Below are positions 14,918 to 23,243 of a stretch of 39,135 nt of DNA, piece by piece; positions within the stretch are counted from its first letter, which is position 1, and every line of letters starts with the position of its first letter. Both the position numbers and the translations under genes were made by a program. The notes below the pieces were generated by a model, which was given only the letters and a program-made list of their open reading frames with translations, was not told the DNA's origin and made no database searches. This DNA comes from Rhizobiaceae bacterium (lineage in GTDB: Bacteria > Pseudomonadota > Alphaproteobacteria > Rhizobiales > Rhizobiaceae): NCBI GenBank assembly GCA_027483885.1, contig JAIXTO010000126.1, positions 1 through 39,135 on the forward strand, written 5' to 3'.

Positions 14918-15877
14918 TCAGGCAAACAGCATCATGGTTTTCGCCATCGATGCATTGGTGATGTTGAGCCCAATCGTCTGCAGTTGCTGCTGGACGCCCT
15001 GCGCGGACAGTCGCGCCGCCTGCTCTTCCATGTCGGTATCCACCATGCGGCCGATGCCGATCTCTGTAATATCCTGCAGGCTCTGCAGAAAATCGACATT
15101 GGAGGAGATGCGGCTGCTGGTGGCGCCGATCTCGGAGCCGCCATCGATCATGCTGGCCATCATGCTGTTGACCGCCGATATCATGCCGTCGATCTCGTCA
15201 GACGTGGTGTCCTTCGACACGCCGATCTCGCGGGCACCGGCAGCATTCGGCACGACGGAGCCGGCATCGAGCAGATAATAATCATAGGCAGCACCCGACT
15301 GGGAAATCCCGGAATAGGCGCGGGTCAGGAGGCCGTCGGTCGCATCACCCTTGGCCACAAGCGTCGAGCTTGCCTTGTCGAAATCGAGGACGTTGACCGA
15401 GACATCGCCATTGCCATCGCTGGTGACCGAACCCACCATGCTTTCCACCTTCGGCCGCTCGCCGGCTGCGGTCTTCAGCCAGTTCTGGCCATTGAAGGAA
15501 CTGCTGTCGATCACGGTGGTCAGTTGCTCTTTCAGCTGGCTGATCTCGGAATTGACCGCATCCTTGTCGACGCCCGGGCTCTTGGCAAGGATCAGCTTCG
15601 ACTGGATCTGCGACATGATGTCGGTTGCGGCCGCCATGCCAACGGCTGCCGTATCGGCAATCGCTGCGGAAAAGGCCTGCGCATCCTCGGCGCTCGACAG
15701 CGACAGGTTGCTGGATTTCATCGTGGTTGCGATTGACCAGTAGGCGGCGTTGTCTGCGGCGCGATTGACATCGCGGCCGGAGGCCACACGGGCCGTCGTC
15801 TCGTTCAGGGCCCGGCTGGTGCCGCCGAGCAGGGAAAGCGCCGATGAGGCTGTGGCATTGATGGACGACGAATACAT
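14918..15877 (-). CDS. Flagellin
   Basis: A 319-residue filament protein, exported by the flagellar type III system. The conserved N-terminal D0/D1 region covers about residues 1-140, with the rhizobial core SGRDVNRAADNAAYWSIATTMKSS. The C-terminal D1/D0 region covers about 235-319, with SRISSNVDFLQSLQDITEIGIGRMVDTDMEEQAARLSAQGVQQQLQTIGLNI and the usual ending in Met/Leu/Phe/Ala. The first residues (MYSSSINATASSALSLLGG) depart from the usual rhizobial MTSIxTNxxAMAALQTL start. No other flagellar, motor or chemotaxis gene lies in the window, so this copy is outside any visible flagellar cluster. The ATG at 15877 has CGGAG five bases upstream. It has its own promoter-like sequence and a strong terminator, so it is monocistronic. 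Confidence 0.92.
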   Translation of the reverse strand: MYSSSINATASSALSLLGGTSRALNETTARVASGRDVNRAADNAAYWSIATTMKSSNLSLSSAEDAQAFSAAIADTAAVGMAAATDIMSQIQSKLILAKSPGVDKDAVNSEISQLKEQLTTVIDSSSFNGQNWLKTAAGERPKVESMVGSVTSDGNGDVSVNVLDFDKASSTLVAKGDATDGLLTRAYSGISQSGAAYDYYLLDAGSVVPNAAGAREIGVSKDTTSDEIDGMISAVNSMMASMIDGGSEIGATSSRISSNVDFLQSLQDITEIGIGRMVDTDMEEQAARLSAQGVQQQLQTIGLNITNASMAKTMMLFA

Positions 15878-15979
15878 CGTTTCTCCGCTGGGTCAGGTCT
15901 ACCGCCGACCGTTCAGGATCAGGCATGTCGACACATCTAGCAGCGAAAGTTTTGCGGTTCTGTTTAACCAGCCGTTATA

Positions 15980-16008
15980 ATTTTAGCGTTTTCGGGAATA
16001 CGCAACAA
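15980..16008 (-). promoter_or_regulatory. Sigma-70-like promoter of the flagellin gene
   Basis: On the minus strand TTGTTG and TAAAAT are separated by exactly 17 bases, about 100 bases upstream of the flagellin ATG. No sigma-28 or sigma-54 element was seen. The -35 box ends next to the stop of the upstream small gene. Confidence 0.5.
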
Positions 16009-16010
16009 CT

Positions 16011-16262
16011 TCAATCAGCAGTTGGCAGCCGGCGCATGGTAAACTCGATGCAATCGCCTTCCAGCTGGCGCCAGCTTTCCACCTCGGTCCAATAGGCAGC
16101 CTTTGGAAAACTGTCGAACCACTCGCGGGCTTTCTGGCGCGCTTCCTCTCGGGACAGGCGGTAGGTTTCCCGCACGAAATGGCCCTGCTGCTGGCCGGCC
16201 ATTTCCTGCCGGTGCCGGTTGATCCTGCGCTTCAAGCCGTCAAGCGGCGGGGATTTCGCCAT
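16011..16262 (-). CDS. Small conserved-looking hypothetical protein (83 aa)
   Basis: I do not recognise a family. The protein starts MAKSPPLDGLKRRINRHRQ at 16262, chosen because GAGGTG lies six bases before this ATG; the frame is open farther upstream without a ribosome site. It is basic and helical in the first half (REEARQKAREWFDSFPKA), then has a short strand-rich end with WTEVESWRQLEGDCIEFTMRRLP. There is no signal peptide or membrane helix. It is divergent from hemF and lies upstream of the flagellin gene, 133 bases away, with the flagellin promoter just after its stop. Confidence 0.7.
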   Translation of the reverse strand: MAKSPPLDGLKRRINRHRQEMAGQQQGHFVRETYRLSREEARQKAREWFDSFPKAAYWTEVESWRQLEGDCIEFTMRRLPTAD

Positions 16263-16494
16263 GCGCGTCACCTCGGGGCTTTCACGAGCCATACCTTGGA
16301 TTGCGGCCCAAGATAGCCCTGTAGACCAAGCTTTGCGAGTCGATTCTCCCAGGAAAACAACCGCAGGGGCGGCTCTCCTTGATGCGGTCAAACTTGCGCG
16401 GTTGCTTTCGGGCAAGGCGCCGGGTTAAGTCCGGCGTCATCATGCGCTGCGGGCAGCCGCACGTTCGGCCGCACGGCAAGAAGGAAAAACCGCC

Positions 16495-17409
16495 ATGGAA
16501 AGACCGCACATTCCGCTCGGCCTGCCTGACGACATCGAGGGCAAGAAGGTTGAGGCGCGCGCCTGGTTCGAGCAGTTACGCGACTCGATCTGCCGGAGCT
16601 TCGAGGCGCTGGAAGATGAATTGTCCGGCCCGTTGAGCGATCGCGCCCCCGGCCGCTTCCAGCCAAAAGACTGGCTGCGCGAGGCGGGCGAAGGCGGCGG
16701 CGGGCGCATGTCGATGATGCAAGGCCGCGTGTTCGAAAAAGTCGGCGTCCATACGTCGACCGTGCATGGCGAATTTTCCGAGGAATTCCGCAAGCAGATG
16801 CCGGGTGCGGCCGAAGATCCGCGCTTCTGGGCTTCTGGCATTTCGTTGATTGCCCATCCGGTCAATCCCAACGTGCCGGCCGTTCACATGAACACCCGCA
16901 TGGTGGTGACCACCAGCCAGTGGTTCGGCGGCGGTGCGGACCTGACGCCGGTTCTCGACCGGCGCCGCACCCAGGAAGATCCCGATACCCTCGCCTTTCA
17001 CAAGGCCATGGAACAGGCCTGCCAAGCCCATGACGGCGTTGCCGATTACGAGCGCTACAAGGCCTGGTGCGAGGAATATTTCTTCCTAAAACACCGCAAC
17101 GAGGCCCGCGGCATCGGCGGCATCTTTTTCGACTACCTGTATCCTGAGGAGCAAAAAGGCGGCTGGCAGGCCAATTTCGCTTTCGTCCAAGATGTCGGGC
17201 GCGCCTTTGCCGCCGTCTATCCCGACCTCGTCCGAGCCAATTTCAACCGCGAGTGGACAGAGGCCGACCGCGAAGAGCAACTGGTGCGCCGCGGCCGTTA
17301 TGTGGAATTCAACCTGCTCTACGACCGCGGAACGATCTTCGGGCTGAAGACCGGCGGCAATGTGGAGTCCATCTTGTCCTCGATGCCACCGATGGTGCGC
17401 TGGCCTTGA
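16495..17409 (+). CDS. hemF: Oxygen-dependent coproporphyrinogen III oxidase
   Basis: HemF decarboxylates coproporphyrinogen III to protoporphyrinogen IX with oxygen, in heme biosynthesis. The 304-residue length is normal for the bacterial enzyme. Family landmarks are [26 protein letters not shown] near residue 66, [21 protein letters not shown] near 115, [12 protein letters not shown] near 142, the block [11 protein letters not shown] near 205, and the C-terminal [35 protein letters not shown] lies nine bases before the ATG. It is a single gene between a divergent small gene and a small unknown on the same strand. No FNR-type site was recognised upstream. Confidence 0.97.
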   Translation: MERPHIPLGLPDDIEGKKVEARAWFEQLRDSICRSFEALEDELSGPLSDRAPGRFQPKDWLREAGEGGGGRMSMMQGRVFEKVGVHTSTVHGEFSEEFRKQMPGAAEDPRFWASGISLIAHPVNPNVPAVHMNTRMVVTTSQWFGGGADLTPVLDRRRTQEDPDTLAFHKAMEQACQAHDGVADYERYKAWCEEYFFLKHRNEARGIGGIFFDYLYPEEQKGGWQANFAFVQDVGRAFAAVYPDLVRANFNREWTEADREEQLVRRGRYVEFNLLYDRGTIFGLKTGGNVESILSSMPPMVRWP

Positions 17410-17469
17410 TGGGAGCGGACACGCAAACCCTTGAGCGAGTGCCCATGCCCCAGCCAAATGCCTGATTCG

Positions 17470-17484
17470 CGGCAACATTTGCCG
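17470..17484 (+). terminator. Weak hairpin after hemF
   Basis: CGGCAA-CAT-TTGCCG forms a 6-bp stem with a 3-base loop followed by ATTAATTAA, 60 bases after the hemF stop. The weak stem and the absence of a T-run make this tentative. Confidence 0.3.
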
Positions 17485-17574
17485 ATTAATTAAGGAATCG
17501 TGAATTGACAAATCCGACGGGTCCTTCATCCTGCAGGTGCTAGCTTTTGCTGGACTGCATCGGAGGAGGATCGC

Positions 17575-17856
17575 ATGCCTGGATTGCACAGCGTCGTCAC
17601 ACCGCGGAAAGCCGAACAGGCCCGCCCCATCGATACCCCCGAAATGATCGATCGCATGGCTGCAGATTTGCGGGCCCGCAGCGATACGGATCTGCCGCAT
17701 TCGTTCTATGTGGAACAGGTTCGCCGACAGCTGGCCGGACGCAGTGCCGCCAACACGCAACTGGACACGAAAACCGACAAGACGCACGGGCCGGCGAGCA
17801 CACGCCCCGGCCAGGCCCATGCGTCTGTTTTCCATTCCTGGGCGTTTTCGGAATAG
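17575..17856 (+). CDS. Small hypothetical protein (93 aa)
   Basis: No family recognised. The ATG has a very strong ribosome site (GGAGGAGG, five bases away), which supports translation. The N-terminal two thirds look helical and charged (TPEMIDRMAADLRARSDTDLPHSFYVEQVRRQLAG), and the last 30 residues are rich in Thr, Ser, Gly and Pro and probably disordered. There is no membrane helix or signal peptide. Upstream, TTGACA at about 17507-17512 could be a -35 box, but no good -10 follows at the right spacing. The neighbour downstream is a DUF1059 gene with its own stress-type promoter. Confidence 0.65.
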   Translation: MPGLHSVVTPRKAEQARPIDTPEMIDRMAADLRARSDTDLPHSFYVEQVRRQLAGRSAANTQLDTKTDKTHGPASTRPGQAHASVFHSWAFSE

Positions 17857-17984
17857 GGTTGAAGACCGGCGGCCGGCCAGCTGGGTCCTGTCAACAACCC
17901 AGCCGGCTTGTCGTCCGCGTTTTGCCTGCGGATGTTCCGGCCAAACCGGAAAACCGGGTGCAAGGCCATACTTTCCACGCGGAT

Positions 17985-18009
17985 GGAACGTCGGGCTGAT
18001 TTCTCCGTT
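17985..18009 (+). promoter_or_regulatory. EcfG/RpoE2-type general stress promoter
   Basis: GGAAC (17985-17989), exactly 16 bases, then CGTT (18006-18009) matches the published alphaproteobacterial general-stress sigma consensus GGAAC-N16/17-cGTT. It lies 56 bases before the DUF1059 start and in the right orientation. Confidence 0.65.
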
Positions 18010-18065
18010 GGGTCCAAAGGACGGTCGCGGCACGCTGCGCCCGCCGGGAACCCAAGGAGGACATC

Positions 18066-18275
18066 ATGAGACTGTTTGAATGCGGCACGCTGGTTCCGGG
18101 TTGTGATTGGCATACCCGCGCCGACGAAGATGCGGAAGTCGTGCGCCGCGCCGTCGATCATCTTCGCACCATCCACGGTGAAACGGTGATCCGCGAAAAT
18201 ATGGTCGACAATATCAAGACGCGCATCCGCAGTGATAATCCTGTGGAGGCCTCCGCCGCCATGTCGCCGGAGTAA
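18066..18275 (+). CDS. DUF1059-like small protein
   Basis: A 69-residue protein with the layout of DUF1059: the opening strand FECGTLVPGCDWHTRADEDAEVV, then a helix VVRRAVDHLRTIHGE with the conserved His, then ENMVDNIKTRI. Two cysteines (positions 6 and 13) lie in the family's CGxLVPGC pattern. The function of the family is not established. The ATG has AAGGAGG five bases upstream. A GGAAC-N16-CGTT element 56 bases upstream suggests control by the general stress sigma factor EcfG, so a stress-related role is plausible. Hairpins follow the stop. Confidence 0.75.
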   Translation: MRLFECGTLVPGCDWHTRADEDAEVVRRAVDHLRTIHGETVIRENMVDNIKTRIRSDNPVEASAAMSPE

Positions 18276-18313
18276 TATGTCCGACCTCCGGGAGGGAGCA
18301 TCCTGTGGGAGCA

Positions 18314-18347
18314 GCGATGTGTCCCTCTTGAAAGGGCGGGACATCGC
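18314..18347 (+). terminator. Stem-loop after the DUF1059 gene
   Basis: GCGATGT and ACATCGC form a 7-bp outer stem, with a smaller inner CCCT/AGGG pairing, about 40 bases after the DUF1059 stop. There is no T-run. Confidence 0.4.
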
Positions 18348-18361
18348 CTATGAGACAAGTC

Positions 18362-18382
18362 CCCTCCCCACACGGGGGAGGG
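18362..18382. repeat. Palindromic intergenic repeat (rhizobial type)
   Basis: CCCTCCCC-N5-GGGGAGGG is a perfect 8-bp palindrome. About 60 bases farther on, TCTCCCTTGTGGGGG looks like a decayed second copy. Short palindromes of this composition are common between genes in rhizobial genomes, so this may be part of a dispersed intergenic element. Copy number cannot be judged from one window. Confidence 0.45.
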
Positions 18383-18535
18383 CCTAATCCAACCGCGCGC
18401 TTTTACGCAGGAACGGGACGCTTGCCGCGTCGTATCTCTCCCTTGTGGGGGCCGAAGGACGGGGCGAGACCCCGGTCGACCCGGCAGGGCAGTGAGGGTC
18501 TTGTTACAAATGCGATAACCCTGCTTGAAACGGGG

Positions 18536-19828
18536 TCAGGATCCGGCGTCGACCTTTTCCTTCAACCGGGCGGCAAGGGCTGCCCGGTCCAGCGTGAAAT
18601 TGCGCTCAACCCACAGGGTTTCAAGCTCGGACAGCAATTGGCCGATGCGCGGGCCGGCTGGCACGCCCAGCGCCATCGCATCTGCTCCATTGAGCGGAAA
18701 TTTCGGCTTCTCAAACTTTTCGGCCCGCTTCAGCAGGGCAGACCAGCGGGCAGCCTTCAGCAGGTCGTCGTCACTCGATTGCGCGGCGTGGCGGGCGCCG
18801 GCCAGCGACAGTTTAAGTCGCATCAGAAGCCCGGCCTTGCCATTGCGGTACAGAAGACGGTCGAGTGCGGTTTCCGCGAGATCGACGGCCGGCACCGGCG
18901 AGCGGCCCCACTGAACCAGTCGCTCGGCCTCGGCATTCGACAGTCTCCAGCGCTTGGCCAGAGCCTCCAACCGCTCGGGATCCGGCGGCACGATGGCGGC
19001 AAGGCGCAGCAGGGCATCCGGTGTCCAGCCGAGCGACTGTTCGGCCGCGACCAGACCGTGAATGGCATCGATGCCCCATTTTTCGCTTTCCGGAAGCACC
19101 GCGGCGAGCACGCCGGTGGTGCGCATCCATAACAGCGCGCGTGACGGATCAGGCGCCGACAACAGCTTTTTCATCTCCGCCCAGATACGCTCCGCCGAGA
19201 GCCCGCCCAGACGATCCTTGGCCTTGGCGGACGCGCGAAGGCCGTCCGCATCCGGCCGGCCGGACCCGTAAGTGGCAAAGAAGCGGAAGAAGCGCAGCAC
19301 GCGCAGGTAATCCTCGGCAATGCGGGTCTCTGCATCGCCGATGAAGCGCAGCGTGCGCGTCGGAATATCCTTCAAGCCATCGATGAGGTCGATGACGGTG
19401 CCATCTGCCGTCACGTAGAGGGCGTTGATGGTGAAATCGCGCCGCTCGGCGTCGGCCTGCCAGTCGGTGCCGAAGGAAACTTCGGCGTGGCGGCCATCGG
19501 TTTCGATGTCGCGGCGCAGCGTCGTCACCTCGAAGGGCCGGCCTTCGATGACGAGCGTGACCGTGCCATGGGCGAGGCCTGTCGGCACCGCCTTGATGCC
19601 GTCTGCCTTGGCACGCTCCATCACCGCCTGCGGCAGAAGCGTGGTGGCGAAATCGAGATCGCTGATCGGCGCACCCATCAGTGCGTTGCGCACGGCACCA
19701 CCGACCACCCGGCCCTCGCCGCCATCGGCATTCAACAGGGAAAACACCCGCTGCACGACGGGATCGGTCAGCCACGGCGCGCCCGTGAGGGACGCAGCAC
19801 CCGGGTTTTCTCCGGTAAGGTTCGTCAT
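18536..19828 (-). CDS. cca: CCA tRNA nucleotidyltransferase (class II)
   Basis: Adds or repairs the 3'-CCA end of tRNAs. The 430-residue protein shows the class II nucleotidyltransferase core: VVGGAVRNALMG followed by SDLDFAT (the DxD metal pair, near residues 57-59), then VTLVIEGRPFEVTTLRRD, the second-domain motif RRDFTINALYV, and RFIGDAETRIAEDYLRVLRFFRF. The C-terminal third is helical and variable, as in alphaproteobacterial members. The start at 19828 overlaps the stop of the upstream NUDIX gene (ATGA), so the three minus-strand genes DUF1285, NUDIX and cca form one translationally coupled operon. CCA addition versus poly(A) polymerase activity is hard to separate by eye, but the operon and length fit the tRNA enzyme. 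Confidence 0.93.
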   Translation of the reverse strand: MTNLTGENPGAASLTGAPWLTDPVVQRVFSLLNADGGEGRVVGGAVRNALMGAPISDLDFATTLLPQAVMERAKADGIKAVPTGLAHGTVTLVIEGRPFEVTTLRRDIETDGRHAEVSFGTDWQADAERRDFTINALYVTADGTVIDLIDGLKDIPTRTLRFIGDAETRIAEDYLRVLRFFRFFATYGSGRPDADGLRASAKAKDRLGGLSAERIWAEMKKLLSAPDPSRALLWMRTTGVLAAVLPESEKWGIDAIHGLVAAEQSLGWTPDALLRLAAIVPPDPERLEALAKRWRLSNAEAERLVQWGRSPVPAVDLAETALDRLLYRNGKAGLLMRLKLSLAGARHAAQSSDDDLLKAARWSALLKRAEKFEKPKFPLNGADAMALGVPAGPRIGQLLSELETLWVERNFTLDRAALAARLKEKVDAGS

Positions 19829-20472
19829 GCGTATAACCTTTCATACAGCGTGCGCAGAATGCCCGCGGTAATGCCCCAGATATTCCACTCGCCATAGGGC
19901 ATTTCGTAGAAGTGGCGAAGTGTGCCGTTCCATTCGCGGCTGCCGCGATTGTGGTTGGCGGGGTCCATCAGGAAGGACAGCGGCACCTCGAATACACGGT
20001 CCACTTCCGTCGGGTTGGGCGTCAGTTGAAAGCCGCGCTCCACCACAGACAGCACCGGCGTGATGCGAAAACCGGTTGCCGCAAAATAATCCGGCAGGCG
20101 GCCAACGGGTTCCACGAAGGCACGCGACAGACCGATCTCCTCTTCCGCCTCGCGAAGCGCTGCGACCTCGACGCTGCCATCTTCCGGATCGACGGCTCCG
20201 CCGGGAAAGGCGATCTGGCCCGAATGTTTGCGCAGCGTCGCCGTGCGTTTCGTCAGGATCACCTTCGCGCCATCGGCATCGTTCACGATAGGCACCAGCA
20301 CGGCGGCATCTTTCAGGGTGATGCCTTCCAGATGGCTGACGATCTCGGGGTTGAGCAGGTGGTCGCCATGCTCGCGCGCGGCCTCTGCGATGGGGCTACC
20401 GCTCTGGTTCTGCGCGCGCCGTCGAAATTCAGCCGCCGAATAGAAAGCCGGATTGATCAGGGCATGGCTCAT
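19825..20472 (-). CDS. NUDIX hydrolase, CoA pyrophosphatase type
   Basis: A 215-residue NUDIX protein of the NudL/CoA-diphosphatase type, which cleaves CoA derivatives to phosphopantetheine and 3',5'-ADP. The N-terminal half has LVPIVNDADGAKVILTKRTATLRKHSGQIAFPGG. That segment contains the UPF0035/CoAse signature (L-x-R-T-x-x-L-R-x-H-x-G-Q-I-x-F-P-G-G). The NUDIX box follows: GGAVDPEDGS...AALREAEEEIGL with the metal-binding glutamates present. The start overlaps the DUF1285 stop and its own stop overlaps the cca start, both by four bases. The link to tRNA CCA addition in this operon is positional; relatives in rhizobia show the same order. Confidence 0.92.
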   Translation of the reverse strand: MSHALINPAFYSAAEFRRRAQNQSGSPIAEAAREHGDHLLNPEIVSHLEGITLKDAAVLVPIVNDADGAKVILTKRTATLRKHSGQIAFPGGAVDPEDGSVEVAALREAEEEIGLSRAFVEPVGRLPDYFAATGFRITPVLSVVERGFQLTPNPTEVDRVFEVPLSFLMDPANHNRGSREWNGTLRHFYEMPYGEWNIWGITAGILRTLYERLYA

Positions 20473-21116
20473 TGCGACAGCTGGTCCAGTTCATCAGCAG
20501 GCATAACGGGAAAGATTTGACCGCCGGAGCGCAGGGCAAACATCGGCACGCCCTCTACGTCAATCACCTCTCCCCGCTCCACCAGCTCATACATGACGGC
20601 GCGCGATATCAGCGCTTCCAGCCGTCCGCGCACCAGCAGATAAGGCTTCAACTGGCGTTTTTCGCCCTCGATGACAAAGCGCAGCGGATGCTCAGGCCCC
20701 GCCTCCACCACATCGCCCATCTGCGTGCGGAAGGTCAGCAGCGGCTCACCGTCCCGCTCGGTTGCCGTCATCTCCACGGCGATGAAATGCGCATCCTCGA
20801 CGCGGATGCCAACCTTTTCCACAGGCGTGACGAGATAGGTGCGGCCGTCCTCATCCTTGCGCAAAACGGTGGAAAACAGCCGCACCAGCGCCGGACGGCC
20901 GATGGGCGTTCCCATGTAGAACCAGGTGCCGTCAGCGCGGATTTCCATGTCGAGATCGCCACAGAACGGCGGGTTCCAGCGCTCCACCGGCGGCAGGCCG
21001 CGCACGGAGCCATCGCTGCGGCTTCCCACCTCGTCTGCGGCGCGCGCAATCATCGCGGCCAGTCCGTCCGCATCCCTTGCGGTATTAATCGTTTCACCTG
21101 CCATAATTTCAGTCAT
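20469..21116 (-). CDS. DUF1285 domain protein
   Basis: A 215-residue soluble protein of the DUF1285 family, recognised from the central block VERWNPPFCGDLDMEIRADGTWFYMGTPIGRPALVRLFSTVLRKDEDGRTYLVTPVEKVGIRVEDAHF. The family has no assigned enzymatic activity. The C-terminal part LRFVIEGEKRQLKPYLLVRGRLEALISRAVMYELVERG is helical and well conserved in relatives. The start at 21116 has GGAA two bases upstream; a second ATG 12 bases on has no ribosome site. It is the first gene of the DUF1285-NUDIX-cca operon and is divergent from the moxR operon, with 156 bases between them. Confidence 0.9.
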   Translation of the reverse strand: MTEIMAGETINTARDADGLAAMIARAADEVGSRSDGSVRGLPPVERWNPPFCGDLDMEIRADGTWFYMGTPIGRPALVRLFSTVLRKDEDGRTYLVTPVEKVGIRVEDAHFIAVEMTATERDGEPLLTFRTQMGDVVEAGPEHPLRFVIEGEKRQLKPYLLVRGRLEALISRAVMYELVERGEVIDVEGVPMFALRSGGQIFPVMPADELDQLSQ

Positions 21117-21272
21117 GGTTCCGGTTTAAGGGTCGTGTCACGAGATAGTCATTCATAACGTTCTTGTCAGCCGCCGCCACGCGAATAAGTTGGATAGAAC
21201 GGACCGCTCGCTAGATAAGACGCGATTCGACAAAGCCGGCAGGACGCCGGGCCAAGCCTGATGGAGACCGAC

Positions 21273-22286
21273 ATGGGCGTGATGACTTCCACCGACACTC
21301 CCCTCGATGAGAAGGCAATGGTCGCTGCCGCCGAACGGGCACTGTCCGATATTGCCGCTGTGCGCGCAGATGTCTCCAAGGTGATCTTTGGCCAGGAACA
21401 GGTGGTGGAAAACACGCTTGTCGCCGTGCTCTCCGGTGGCCATGCGCTGCTGGTCGGCGTGCCCGGCCTGGCGAAGACCAAGCTGGTGACGACGCTCGGC
21501 ACCGTGCTGGGGCTCGATGCCAACCGCATCCAGTTCACGCCGGACCTGATGCCCTCAGATATTCTCGGCACCGAGGTGATGGACCAGGACGAAAACGGGC
21601 GTCGCTCCTTCCGCTTCGTCAAGGGTCCCGTCTTCGGTCAGCTTTTGATGGCCGACGAGATCAACCGCGCAAGCCCGCGCACGCAATCGGCGCTTCTGCA
21701 ATCCATGCAGGAATATCACATCACTGTAGCCGGCCAGCGTTATGACCTGCCCGCCCCCTTCCATGTGCTTGCGACCCAGAACCCGCTGGAACAGGAAGGC
21801 ACCTATCCACTGCCGGAAGCCCAGCTTGACCGCTTCCTGCTTCAGGTGGACGTGCTTTACCCGGAGCTGGCCGCCGAACGACAGATCCTGCTCGATACGA
21901 CAGGCACATCGGAAGCCAAGGCCCGCGCCGTTATCGATGCGCCGCGCCTCCTGGAAATCCAGTCGCTTATCCGCCAGATGCCGGTGAGCGATACGGTGGT
22001 GGATGCGATCCTCTCTCTGGTGCGCTCGGCGCGTCCCGGTCAGGGCAATACCATGACCGACCGCCATGTTGCATGGGGCCCAGGCCCGCGTGCCGGCCAG
22101 GCGCTGATGCTGTGTGCTCGCGCCCGTGCGCTTTACGAAGGGCGGCTCGCACCGTCCATCGATGATATCCATGCGCTGGCCGAACCCATTCTCCAGCACC
22201 GCATGGCGCTGACATTTTCCGCCCGCGCCGAAGGCATGTCGGTTCGCGACGTGATCGACGGGCTGGTCAAGCAGGCACGCGGCTAA
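21273..22286 (+). CDS. MoxR-type AAA+ ATPase
   Basis: A 337-residue MoxR-family AAA+ chaperone-like ATPase, which typically works with VWA proteins to mature or insert cofactors or assemble envelope complexes. Walker A is GVPGLAKTK (residues 62-70), Walker B LLMADEINR is near 127, and the sensor/arginine region includes ATQNPLEQEGTYPLPEAQLDRFLL. The C-terminal lid domain is complete. I chose the ATG at 21273 (MGVMTSTDTP) because GGAG lies six bases before it; an in-frame ATG 12 bases upstream is the alternative. It begins an operon with a DUF58 protein and two membrane proteins with VWA-like domains, the common MoxR-VWA arrangement. The client of this complex is not known from sequence. Confidence 0.93.
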   Translation: MGVMTSTDTPLDEKAMVAAAERALSDIAAVRADVSKVIFGQEQVVENTLVAVLSGGHALLVGVPGLAKTKLVTTLGTVLGLDANRIQFTPDLMPSDILGTEVMDQDENGRRSFRFVKGPVFGQLLMADEINRASPRTQSALLQSMQEYHITVAGQRYDLPAPFHVLATQNPLEQEGTYPLPEAQLDRFLLQVDVLYPELAAERQILLDTTGTSEAKARAVIDAPRLLEIQSLIRQMPVSDTVVDAILSLVRSARPGQGNTMTDRHVAWGPGPRAGQALMLCARARALYEGRLAPSIDDIHALAEPILQHRMALTFSARAEGMSVRDVIDGLVKQARG

Positions 22287-22328
22287 CCGGCCGCTGCCGC
22301 CAAGGCGAAACAGAAGCAAGGACCAGGC

Positions 22329-23243
22329 GTGGCATCCATTGGCCAGATCGTTCCGCAGACCCCCGGCAATGACGTGCTGGCACGCGCAAGACAGCGCGCC
22401 GCCCTCGTGCCGGATTGCATGGTCGAGGCGCGCCGCATCGCCAATACGGTGATTGCCGGCTGGCATGGCCGGCGCAAGCGCGGCATCGGCGAAAATTTCT
22501 GGCAGTTCCGCCCCTATAGCGAAGGCGAAAGTCTCGCCCGCATCGACTGGCGCCGCTCCGCCCGCGACGACCATACCTATGTGCGCGATCTCGAATGGGA
22601 AGCCGCCCACACCGTCTGGCTCTGGGCCGACATGTCGCCGTCGATGATGTATAAATCGACGCTCGGTTCGGTCTCCAAGGAAAGCCGCGCGCTGGTGCTG
22701 ATGCTGGCGCTAGCCGAAATCCTTGCCCGCTCCGGCGAGCGCATCGGTTGCCCCGGCGTGATGGAGCCGATTTCCGCCCGCAATGCCGCAGAACGGCTGG
22801 CGACCGCCATCATGCATGCCCCGCTTGCCGAAGGCCTGCCCGATACGGGCATGATCCGTGGTGCCAGCGACATCGTGCTGATCGGCGATTTTCTCGATGA
22901 TGCCGACCGCATCATGGAACGCATCACGCCTCTCTCACGCCGCAACCTGCGCGGCCATGTGGTGGAGATCGCCGATCCCGCGGAAGAAATCTTTCCCTAT
23001 AGCGGCCGCACCGAATTCACCGACCCGGAAACCGGTGAGAAGCTGACGTCGGGACGGGCGGAAACGCTGCGTGAGGATTACCAGCGCGCCTATCTCGCGC
23101 GACGGGAAAACCTTGGCCAGTCGCTGCGCCGGCTCGGCTGGAGCTTTTCCTTCCACCGCACCGATCATCTCGCATCGGAGGCGCTGGTGGCCGTGCATGG
23201 TTATCTCTCCGGCAATCCGCCGCGCGTGGGTGGAGCCCGCTGA
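22329..23243 (+). CDS. DUF58 domain protein
   Basis: A 304-residue cytosolic protein with the DUF58 signature IGENFWQFRPYSEGESLARIDWRRSARDDHTYVRDLE at residues 53-90. After that it shows a VWA-like fold with WADMSPSMMY, in which D-M-S-P-S matches the MIDAS D-x-S-x-S motif. It starts with GTG at 22329, with AAGGA upstream. DUF58 proteins are the usual partners of MoxR ATPases. Its stop overlaps the start of the next gene by one base (TGATG), so the operon is tightly coupled. Confidence 0.92.
   Translation: MASIGQIVPQTPGNDVLARARQRAALVPDCMVEARRIANTVIAGWHGRRKRGIGENFWQFRPYSEGESLARIDWRRSARDDHTYVRDLEWEAAHTVWLWADMSPSMMYKSTLGSVSKESRALVLMLALAEILARSGERIGCPGVMEPISARNAAERLATAIMHAPLAEGLPDTGMIRGASDIVLIGDFLDDADRIMERITPLSRRNLRGHVVEIADPAEEIFPYSGRTEFTDPETGEKLTSGRAETLREDYQRAYLARRENLGQSLRRLGWSFSFHRTDHLASEALVAVHGYLSGNPPRVGGAR

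Noticed and set aside
18410..18434. Second GGAAC-N16 element, ending CGTA
   Set aside because: The -10 part differs from CGTT and no plus-strand gene follows it; the next gene is on the other strand.
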